NCBI RefSeq assembly: GCF_042242105.1
Contig: NC_092026.1
Coordinates: 24,423,691 to 24,487,690, forward strand
From: Pempheris klunzingeri
Taxonomy: Eukaryota; Chordata; Actinopteri; Acropomatiformes; Pempheridae
Length of the DNA: 64,000 nt
Reading direction: 5' to 3'
In this document: positions 46,908 to 58,600 of the stretch, in pieces
Numbering within the stretch: the stretch's first letter is position 1
How the letters are laid out: every line of letters begins with the position of its first letter
Program-made: the position numbers and the translations under genes
Notes under the pieces: model-generated
Told to the model about the DNA's origin: nothing
Database searches by the model: none
What the model saw: the letters and a program-made list of their open reading frames with translations, nothing else

Positions 46908-47693
46908 CTGTGATGTCATCTTGTCTGCTTCTACGTGTTCCCACGATCAGGTCCACAACGGTTTGGCTCTCTACACCACATGGACATCCATCGCCTCTCT
47001 GATCAACTTCTCACTGGTGCTCCACCTGTGGGGTGTAGACAGCAGCACGGCAGCGTCGGCCTCTCTGTGCATCCTGTTCGCAGAGGTGGTAGCATGGTGA
47101 GCTCTGATTGGACGAGAGACGCCGATGGACTTCTGAATAGCAGTGATGTTCAGTTGTTCAGTGTGAGTCCTCCATTCCCCCGTGTGTTTGTGTGCAGGTT
47201 CATCCTGGAGAACTGGGTGCTGGACCGCTGGGTGCGTAACATCCTGACAGTCTACCCTGTGGTGATCGTGGCTTTGGTGGGAAACATCTGGAAACATTTC
47301 CACCCAGACGACCCCACTCCGAACGCCGTGTTTATGGGTGAGTTACACATAGCGGCTACCGCTGCTGCTGCGACCTCACCAGCACTGGCTCCACGTCCAT
47401 CTCCACACCAGAGCCGAACAGACGCACTGACATGGTTTTAACAGCCTTAAAGCTCCACAAACACTCATTCTGTCTCCTTTGTGCCGTCCTAACGTGATTT
47501 GCACTGTTAAAGCGGCTCACTCTTCCTCTCCTGTGTCCCGTCAGTGGTGCTGCTGGTGTTGGCGTGTGTCCTCCTGTTCTTCCGGGTGTGTTCGGTGCTG
47601 TGGAGGAACAGCAGGCGGCCCCTCCATTCCCCGGGCTCGGCGCGGCTCATGGTGTCGCCCCTGGACGGCAGCAAATTCAGGCTCTTTGCTTAA
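44779..47693 (+). CDS. TspO/MBR-like multi-pass membrane protein, 7 exons
   Basis: Exons are 44,779-44,878, 45,952-46,096, 46,183-46,278, 46,688-46,832, 46,951-47,096, 47,198-47,337 and 47,545-47,693. All have GT-AG ends and join in frame to 921 nt (306 aa). Hydrophobic segments are at about residues 9-29, 56-80, 87-110, 115-140, 165-190, 195-215, 230-250 and 258-276. The first could be a signal anchor. An N-glycosylation sequon (N42-V-S) follows it. The motif [13 protein letters not shown] (55-67) resembles the aromatic WxF...WGxxY signature of TspO/MBR proteins. At 306 aa it is nearly twice the length of TspO itself and has more segments. I know of no experimentally defined function and give no symbol. 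The membrane location is inferred from hydropathy. Confidence 0.85.
44889..45028. repeat. (CA)26 and (GT)n microsatellites in intron 1 of the TspO-like gene
   Basis: A (CA)n run (44,889-44,940) begins about 10 bases after the exon 1 donor. A (GT)n run (44,998-45,027) followed by a G10 run lies about 60 bases on. The two tracts are complementary and could pair in the transcript. Confidence 0.95.
45397..45780. repeat. 14-bp minisatellite in intron 1 of the TspO-like gene
   Basis: The basic unit is GTTACAGTAACATG. It alternates with GTTACAGTAACACA and with short GAACAGCACA spacers over about 380 bases. The unit contains the near-palindrome GTTACAGTAAC. Confidence 0.95.
46876..46906. repeat. poly(C)31 tract in intron 4 of the TspO-like gene
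   Basis: A run of 31 C about 45 bases before the exon 5 acceptor. The opposite strand is G-quadruplex-prone. Confidence 0.9.
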
Positions 47694-48010
47694 AGCACGC
47701 TCAGTAGCTGTTTTAGCTCTGCTCACTGAGCTGCCACGTGTTAACACTTAGTCTGAAGTACTAATGAAGCAGCTCCACTGCTCAGCACTAACACTGCCTA
47801 TATGTAACGGACTTTATATTCAAGTGCATGCAAGTGATTTGATTCTCATGTCTCGGATCGCTATTTCCAAGCAGTTTTATTGATGCAGCTATCGTTTTGT
47901 ATCTGTACAGAGGCGATCCTCATGTTGGCCTCTGACTGTATCACTTGAGTAGTGGAAGTGGCCTGTTGTTTTTTCTAGAAGTACTTTCTTGAATTAATTC
48001 CAGGTTTCCA

Positions 48011-48016
48011 ATTAAA
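48011..48016 (+). terminator. polyadenylation signal of the TspO-like gene
   Basis: ATTAAA lies about 318 bases after the stop codon and is followed by GT-containing sequence. An AATAAA near 48,830 is a possible distal alternative. Confidence 0.5.
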
Positions 48017-49600
48017 GCATTCCTTTCCACGTGTGATGCAGCCTGTTTTCCTGAGAAACAGTCAAATCAACAGCAGAGACCCCAGTGCGTTAGGCCGATG
48101 TTCAGAGGAAGCTGTGGACTTCCTCACCAAGAAAACAATCGGTGACATTGAATTCTTTTGGACACAGTTCTTCTTCCTGTTACCTCGTGGCTGGACGGAG
48201 ACGGAGTGTGTGATTAGTCAGCGGGGCTCATGTTGGACTGTTCTGCAGCATTAAAAGAAGAAAAGAAGGGGCTGATGAGTCACCGCAGAGGGCTGCGTGG
48301 CAGTGATGTGTTCGTGGACTGAAGACATGGCAGAGCAGTGGTTCATATGGTGGGTGGAGACTGGAAATAACTTGTTAAATATAGACAGCATAGCAAGCTT
48401 TGTCATCCATCACATTAAGTCCAACCCAGAGGCACCAGCCAACCCAGAGGCAGCACCACCCAACCCAGAGGCAGCACCAGCCAACCCAGAGGCAGCACCA
48501 ACCAACCCAGAGGCAGCACCAACCAACCCAGCAGCACCACCCAACCCAGAGGCAGCACCAACCAACCCAGAGGCAGCACCAACCAACCCAGCAGCACCAC
48601 CCAACCCAGAGGCAGCACCACGGCTCTCAGATTCCTGCTGTACGTCAGTGTTTTACTGAGGCAGCGCCCCGGCCCAGACTGCAGATAAACACCGGCTGTA
48701 GGCTGCTGAAAATGCCGTATGACTGGTTTTAGTTTCCTCCCAGGATGAGCCCCCCCCCCCCTGCTGAAGCACTGCTGGGACTTTACTGTTTCTGCCCCCT
48801 CGTGGACATAATCACTTAATGCAGATTTAATAAAATATTTAAATGATCACATCTTGGTCATGTTTTGCACCACATACTGAACATCTTTGATATCACTCAA
48901 CGGGACCTCGGACGTCCTTTTAAAGATTTAATACAGCGATACAGCCTGTGTTTAAAGGGAGAGCGATACTGCAGTGACTTTAGGCAGTAACTGGCAAACA
49001 TCTCCCATCTACACTGTGAGTGCAGGTCAGCAGCCCTCACCTCAGCTTGGCTGTGAATTTAACGTGTAATATTTTGTTGCACATCAGACATGAGCATTTT
49101 CCTTTTTTCCCCTTTTAAAAGCGTAACAGCTGACTGATGGCAGGGAGGCACACGCTGTAGAGTTTTCTGGAGCTTTTCATCTTCGTCGTCATCAGAGCGA
49201 AACGTGGGCAAATGGACTGTGAGAAATTAAGTCGAGAGACAAGAACACACAAAGCTTCACATGTGACAAAATTGCCTGACATGCTGGATGCTGTCAGAGG
49301 GGCAGCGATGGCAGTGTGAGTACACACACACACACACACACACAGAGGCTAGATGTGTGGGACTGCCCTGGTGGATGCTGAGCAAAGTTTGGGTCCATTT
49401 ACACTTTACATGTGTAGTGCAGCCTTTCACATCATTCACACACCACAGGATTTGGCCTTGAGCTGTTCTAACTCATTGTTCTTTATGGGATATTAGAGGG
49501 AGGGTGTTGCAGTGTTTTTTCTACAGCAACAGTCCACAGGAAGGCCGCCAGGGGGCGCTGAGTGACGTGCCCGCTGGTTCAGCAGCCGGATAGAAACCCA
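48017..49600. other. intergenic DNA between the TspO-like gene and ARPC5
   Basis: Contains a Pro-rich-coding minisatellite (listed separately), a short (CA)n at 49,323-49,343 and otherwise anonymous sequence. No exon recognised. Confidence 0.5.
48417..48620. repeat. 18/21-bp minisatellite
   Basis: Units of 21 and 18 bases are built on AACCCAGAGGCAGCACCA. All unit lengths are multiples of three, so a frame from 48,297 to 48,659 stays open through an NPEAAPx repeat, and minus-strand frames stay open too. A block of about 60 bases recurs within the array. No splice or homology evidence supports a gene. Confidence 0.93.
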
Positions 49601-49637
49601 GAGAAGAAGAAGAGGAGGAGCCAGCAGAGCGGCACAG

Positions 49638-49665
49638 CCCCCCCCCCCCCCCCCCCCCCCCCCCC
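49638..49665. repeat. poly(C)28 tract just upstream of the ARPC5 start codon
   Basis: A run of 28 C ends 40 bases before the ATG at 49,706, so it lies in the 5' UTR or core promoter. It follows an AGAAGAAGAAGAGGAGGAG purine run. Confidence 0.9.
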
Positions 49666-49705
49666 ATCAGTCCTGCCATAGACGGGCTGCAGCGTCGTGT
49701 CCAGC

Positions 49706-51738
<2,033 letters not shown>

Positions 51739-52288
51739 GGGTCTCCGAGTCCATCTGATCACAGACGCTGGTCAGTAATGTGGCAGAACGCCGGAGCGGA
51801 GGACGGGACCAAGCCTCTTCTTCTCTGCTTCTGGACACGATTCCCATTTCTGTTTCGACTGAAGCGAAGTGTCTCCTTGATGCAGCTCTTTCCTCCTGTT
51901 TTCCTGCAGTTCCTCCTGTCGGCGGACCCTCTGCTGGCCGCCAGGCAGGGAGGTGCTGGCACCTCACGCTGTCTGTGTGTCAGCTGTGCAGAGATAACAC
52001 ACACTTCATGTGCTTCACTGGGGCACATGGTCAGCCCCCCCACCCCTTCAGACTGCGTCACAGCTCCTCCTCCTGCAGGTTGAGGATTGCTTATGGATGG
52101 ACCATCATAGACTGCTGACGGAGTGTTTCCCAGCCTTATGCCCAGTGCATGCTGGGATTGCAGCTCTTTTCTCCCTTACTGTTTTAACTCTGAACATCTT
52201 TGTTCAGTAATGATTTGTTTTCTACTTCCTCCACATGGCTGTGTGTAGCCTGGCTTCCAGGCTTCACTGCTTCTGTTTTTATATCTGA

Positions 52289-52294
52289 ATTAAA
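52289..52294 (+). terminator. polyadenylation signal of ARPC5
   Basis: ATTAAA about 550 bases after the ARPC5 stop codon. The 3' UTR between them has no repeat of note. Confidence 0.5.
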
Positions 52295-52463
52295 CATCAG
52301 AACTAAAGCTGAGCATCCACTCATCACTGTCCCGTCTCTCAGTTTGGCTGATTAACTAATCAAAGAATTAATTACTGTTGCAAAACTTTAAGTGGCAAAT
52401 GTGATCACTTGTCATTTTTCGGGCTAAAGTACCAAAACTGTGGTTCCAGACTCACAGGTGGAG

Positions 52464-52593
52464 TGTTAACAGGAGTGCTAGCAGGAGTGCTAACAGGAGT
52501 GCTAGCAGGAGTGCTAGCAGGAGTGCTAACAGGAGAGCTAACAGGAGAGCTAACAGGAGTGCTAACAGGAGTGCTAGCAGGAGTGCTAGCAGG
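52464..52593. repeat. 12-bp minisatellite, about 11 copies, between ARPC5 and RNF2
   Basis: The unit is AGGAGTGCTAGC, with CTAAC and AGAGCT variants. It lies just beyond the ARPC5 polyadenylation signal and near the probable end of the RNF2 transcript. Confidence 0.95.
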
Positions 52594-55315
52594 CACTTAG
52601 GCCAGTTTCACTTTCAGACATCAGAAACACACATTTGAATTCCTTTGTGCTGACAGAAGAAGAAGTCCATCATAGCTCCAGAGATGCTGTGAACGTACTG
52701 TGGGTGAATTATAAAGCAGACACAGAGAAGATGAGGAACCGCACTGTGCTCCATGTTGAACACACAGATTCAGGTTTATTGTCCAAACAGAAAGATGCAG
52801 GATACAGTTTCCACACACAGACGGCAAATCTGACACACAAGACCGAATGAGACAGGAGTGACGTGCTCCTATCAGGGCAGTTTACTTTGTGAAACCTTCT
52901 CCTTCCTAAAGCTAGAACTGTGATCAGCCCCTCAGGTTTGTGGTGTCCCCCACGGGTTCAGTGCATCAGCTACACTGACATTCAGTTCATCGACAGGCTT
53001 CACTGAGTTGGCACATTAACTGGTAGTCAGCAGAATTCAAATGAGAAAGTTCCTTCTTTGACACAATAATCCAAAAGGTGAAATGAACAGAGATGGTGAG
53101 GATGATGAGGAGCAGTGCTCGGGTGAAGGTGGTTTCTGAGTACAAGGAGGTCCTGAAATAGACTCCGTTTCTTACACTGTAGTGACATACTTCATGACTT
53201 CTCCAGGAACATGACTTGAGTTGCGTTGGTGGGTAAGAACTGTATCTTTTTATTCACCATCAGCTGACACTGCCCCCCCTCAGGTGCTGCAGCGGGACTC
53301 TTCCATCCAATAAACGGCTTCTATCAGAACTCCCCCCTTCATGTTACGTGGACACAGCTCCCACACTGCTGTGGGCTGCCGAGGCCTCCCTTCAGATGCT
53401 CTTGGTCAGCGTGTCTGCCCTCTGGTGGCCGTCCTGCCCACAGACCTCGTTTGAACTTGCATCCTCTTTGCTACACGGCTCAGCAGCACAACGAGCTCCA
53501 CACATGCAAACGTTCCATTTCTCTGACATGGTAAGTACAAAAACAAAAAAACAAAAACATACAAAGTGGTGCTTCGTCACAGACAGACAGGCGGGTGACA
53601 TAGAGCGTTTGAAACATGCATGTTGTAACACTTGTGGTTTGTCCAGTCGGGGATCTTATGGCGTGACGATGTACCAAATCAGATGCAGAATTAAAAAAAA
53701 AAACAACATAAGAGGACATTTATGGTCCTAATGTGTTTCACATTCACTCACCACTCAGCGGTTCCTGTTCTCCTCAGTTAGCTACATGGAAACTGACAGC
53801 ACACGTGTCCGTCTGTCCTCAGTTGAAACAAACGGTCAGTGTTCCCCTCTGAAACCTGTCATGTGATGTCTGAGCTGGTCATGTGATGTCTGAGCTGGTC
53901 GTGGACACAGGCTGGGTGGTGCCGAGAACATATTCCTGTGACAGACAGTCACCTTCCAGCAAAAGGGAGAGTCAATACTTTCTGGTCCGACTGTCTATGC
54001 TGCAAACCCCCCCTCCCTCCCTCCCCCCTATCACACACACACACTCCCCCCTCTGCATGTTACAAAAAGACATTTAGAAAAGGACGCGCCCTAGAGAGCA
54101 GCCACAGATATTAGAGGACAGTTCCTACTGGCAGCAGATCAAGACAACAGCTCCGAGCTTCTCCACCACTCCTCAGGGTTTCCCAGTGAGTCCAGCTGGG
54201 CCCAGAGCCCGATCCCCCACCGCCCACCCTGCCCTGACCGGCTCACGCAGACCAAGCAGCGACGCGCCCTGCTGACTCTTAGCGTTCACACTGTTAGCAT
54301 CATAGTCCCACAGTGACCGGAGCCCTGGTCATCTGATGCCCCCCCACATTTAACCAGGTAGCGTTTGTCAAAGGCCCCTAACACAGTGTGATGACTCAAG
54401 AGGCTGCAGGGACGTCTGTCTATGGAAGCAAAGACAAGGCAGCAACGATTTCATGACTTCACAAGAAACCAAAAGCCAACTGGGAGATTTAATCACTCCA
54501 TCATGTGATGTTGAACACTGACACACTTGACTTTGAAATACTACTGAATTTCTCCAGTAACTCCATTTAACCTTTTTCAGGATCCAAACATCCTAAAACA
54601 AACAGATCCAAAAAGCCACGTCTGTCTCAGAACATCATGAGACGGAGGTGGTGAAGGTCCCACACTCCGAGCTCGTGAGGAAACGTCGACTTTTTAAAAC
54701 TGCAAAAGCGAGAAGGACCTGAACATTTCAAAAGAGGCTGAATCAAAGCACAGAAATAAGACCGATGGGTCTCAGAGTCAAAGATTTCTGTGGGATTTCA
54801 ACTCCAACTTGAAGTGCTCAGCAGTGACCGGGTTTTTAGATGCTATATGAATCCTTCAGTCATTGGGGCTTCTCTTCTCTGAAAGCACCTTTGGGATGGA
54901 CGACCAAACATTTCACCACGTTTCTCTCACTTTGTTTTTGTTTTACAGAGCAAACGCCCACAGCCTGGGGGGGTGGGGGGGGGTTTACTGAAGACAGAGC
55001 AGGCAGAGTAGATGATTGGACTGAGAAACAATACACTGCTGATTCAGACTGAGGAGCCTGGTTTTCAGAAGTGGACAGAGTCAGTGATCTGACCGCCCTG
55101 CTGGCTGCTGTACTGATCTGCTACCTTCTACAGAGAGAAGAGATAGAAAGAGACACAGAGAAAGATACAGAGAATATAAAACAAGGTTTTTCTTTTTACA
55201 AAAGTCCTTTGGAGGGTTTCACCAACCCCTCTCATCTCCTTCAGACACACACTCCTCTCCTCTTGTTTCTGTGTGTGCGTAGGTGTAGCCAAGTCCATGT
55301 GTTCACTTCCTACCG

Positions 55316-55394
<79 letters not shown>

Positions 55395-55445
55395 TGTGAG
55401 TGTGTGTGTGTGTGTGAGTGTGTGAGTGTGTGTGTTTTTATGCGT
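52594..55445 (-). other. probable RNF2 3' UTR and intergenic DNA
   Basis: A minus-strand AATAAA (reading TTTATT at 52,775-52,780) could end a 3' UTR of about 2.7 kb. That length is inferred and shorter forms are possible. The stretch contains a (GT)n array at 55,319-55,434, which starts about 12 bases beyond the stop codon on the minus strand, and a G run at 54,967-54,982. No other exon was recognised. The open frame at 53,348-53,731 has no domain signature. Confidence 0.4.
55319..55434. repeat. (GT)n array in the RNF2 3' UTR
   Basis: About 75 bases of perfect GT followed by GAGTGT-interrupted repeats, ending about 12 bases from the RNF2 stop codon. In the mRNA it would read as a (CA)n run. 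Confidence 0.95.
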
Positions 55446-55605
55446 CTACTTGTGTTCTTTAGTAGGAGCGAAGTAGAGCTCCATGGGTTTGTTCACCTTC
55501 CAGTACTTTTCGCTGACCAGCTCCAGGGAGAAGGACCCGTTCAGCACCTGTGAACACAGTGGAGACGTCCATGAGGGTTTAGGGAGTGGTAGGGAGGGTG
55601 TAGAT

Positions 55606-55642
<37 letters not shown>

Positions 55643-58600
55643 GCCAGTGAGTGTACTCACAGTGAACTGGTTTCCAGCAGTAGGTATGTAAATGGTGTAC
55701 TGTTTCTCTGAAGCTGCCTCCACATTAACAGGACTGGCCTCCGCGTTTCTTCTCAGCTCCTCCAGAGCCAGTCTGACGGCCAGGTACTTAGACAGGTGAT
55801 CCACTGTAGCGTTACCGGACGTCTTAATGTAGCGAGGCACAAACTCCACACTGCAGACACACACACACACACACATTCAGACATGTGGAAATGAGCGGCT
55901 CGGCCCAGTACATGGAGGGGGGGGTCACGTGTCCTACATGGGCTCTGTTTCAGAGTTCAGAGGATGTTTGCTGAATGTGACACCAATGACTACATTTTAA
56001 GCCCACTGTAACCCCCCTGTAATTATTCAGACACAGTTATAGCACTAGTACAGTTGAACAAATATCAATCTCGCATTGGTGCTGAAAAAAAAAAAAAAAA
56101 AAATCCAAACTATCGTTGAACACATTTCTGAGCTATGAGATGTTAGAACGGTCTCTTCCTCTGTGCTTTGGTCTGTCCACATCAGTCCGCCCCTGGTCTT
56201 CATCTGTGAGACATGTACGAGCCCTGGTGGGTGTTAGTGTTCACTCTACCTGTTGTGACTGTCATCCTTTTCCATCAGGGTGGGATGTGGCCTGAACACC
56301 AGCTCGATTTCACTGGCACCGCCATCGATGACAGAGTCCCCGCCCCCGTTCTCAGCAGCGTTATCCATGTCCAGACCGCTGTCGTCACTTGTCTTGGTGC
56401 GTTTGATGCTCGGACCTGCCTCCTGAGGGGAAAAGTTCCATTAGGCTGAGTTTGGATTGTGAAGTGTCTAATTTTAGGATGCTTAGAATCCCATCCTGTA
56501 GTTCTGCAAATGTGCCAGCAAGTAGCACGCTCAGATGGCCAGCAGCCTCGGCACTCTAGTACTTTTAGCAGATTCACCTGCCTGTACTTCACTGAAACCC
56601 CATCCCAGGAAAAGGGGGGGGGGGGGGGGGGGGGGGGGGGGTGCTTCTTCATAAACAAAGGCTGGTGTTGAGATGTCACTGTGTTAAAGAACTCATGCAG
56701 CCCTAATTCAGAAACTCTTTTCATTGGCTGAAGACCATTTCTTTCCTTCACAGGACAGGAGTGTAGTGTTCCACAAGTCTAGCCATCCTGGCTGCTAAAG
56801 CTAGCCAGCTAGTCGCACAATGATGGCAGAGGAAGTGCAGTTACCAGCACGAAGCACACACACACCACCCACTGGCACAGTGCTCAGCCTCTGAGCCCAG
56901 TGAGAGCTCGAGGTAACACTGTGTTTGCGGCTCTTAACAGAGCTGCTTACTTGTCAGACTGAAAAGCTGAGAGAAGCTGCCAGTCAGCAGGTGTGTGCTG
57001 ACTGAACAACAGACCCGAGACCAGAGACACTGCTTCACCGCATTAAAAGCCCCCCCCCCCCCAGCTGCCCGCCGGCTGGGACTTTGTCATCACGGTCTGG
57101 TTCATCTTCTCCCCACTTACAGGCAGAAACTAAAATGTGCCAGTGAGGAGATGGACCAGCAAGGCAGAGTGTTTCTGACGGTGCAGCTACAGATCTGGAC
57201 AATCTCACCGACACTGATCTCTTCCATCAGTTTTAGTGAGGACATGTGGAAGTAGACTAAAACCTCCTGCACATAAAGTGCATAACTAACCCTGGTTTAC
57301 TGCTAAACTCAGGGGCCTACAGACGGGGGAACAGGACCCTGGACACACTGCTGCCTAATCTAACATCTGATGCTGCTCATGTGGGGATTGCTGAATGTTG
57401 AATGTTGAATTCCTGAATCGTTGGGTCTCTCTCTAATTAAAGAGTTTGGTCTAGACCTGCTCTTTATGGAAAGAGTCTGGAGATAACACTCTTATGAATT
57501 AAGAGAATAAATGAAGAGCAGTTCTTAGCCAATAACCCGGCATCATTGTGGGGGGGGCTTGAAAAACCCTCATTCCCCCCAAAACACTGGAGAATCGTCA
57601 ACTGGCCGCCGACCTGCATGGGTTTTACTGAAGGTTTGATAAGCACACAACCACCTACACCCCGTCTCCCTCTCACCCCACTCAACTGACGCCCCCACCT
57701 GCACTCTGAATCTGTGAGGAGTACGTGAGTCACAGACAGAAGATCAGGAGCTGAAGTCAGCGCAGACTTCCATCTTCACAGTCCCTCCTGCCTCAAACAC
57801 TCAACAATCACCCCCGACCCCCATCATCCCAGAAGTCCTCTGCTCCAACTCAGCCAGCTCACTGTGCCGGCCCCCACGTGGCAGCGGATCACAGACTTCC
57901 CTCCAAACCAGAGGCAGCAGGTGAAGCTGGGGAACATCACATCCAGCACCCGGACGATCAGCATTGGCCCAACATGGCCTCCATCCTCAGAAAGGCTCAG
58001 TAGAGGACGACCTTCCTGCTGATCCAGTCCTACTCTGCAGTCGCCCAGACCCATCACAGAAAAGGAAACAACCTGTTCCAACCTCTCCCCTCTGGGGGAC
58101 GCTACAGAGCGCTGCACGCCAAAACGACCAGACACGCCAACAGTTTCTACCCACAATCCTTCCCTCTGATGAGCTCTGACTACATCAGTCATAGTGTCAG
58201 GATATAGAGCTACAGTGGATGCTGGCTGTGACAGGGTTACTGCACAGAGCGTGTTTCACAGTTAGATTTTGTGTTCCATAAAACAGCTTTCTAACATGTC
58301 ACTGGTCAAACATAAATCCAAGCCCACTGTATCTTGTCCTTTGTTTTCCTGTCTGTCTGTCTGTCTGTCCGTGTGAGGACATGAGAACAGAGAGTCAAAT
58401 TCCTTGTATGTGTTCACGTACTTGGTGGATGAAGCTGATTCTGATTTGTTGCTGTCATTCGAAGCAGTGTGCATTTCAACAGCTACGTTTCTTCCAGTGT
58501 CTCACCGTCACACTGGTCTATGACAACACTAACTGCACAACTCATTGTATAGATGTGTGTAATTAACTGTAGATATTGTACATTTTGAAGTGCGTGGCAC

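Noticed and set aside
53348..53731. 127-codon plus-strand open frame between ARPC5 and RNF2
   Set aside because: No motif; lies in the likely 3' UTR of RNF2 on the other strand and has no splice partner.
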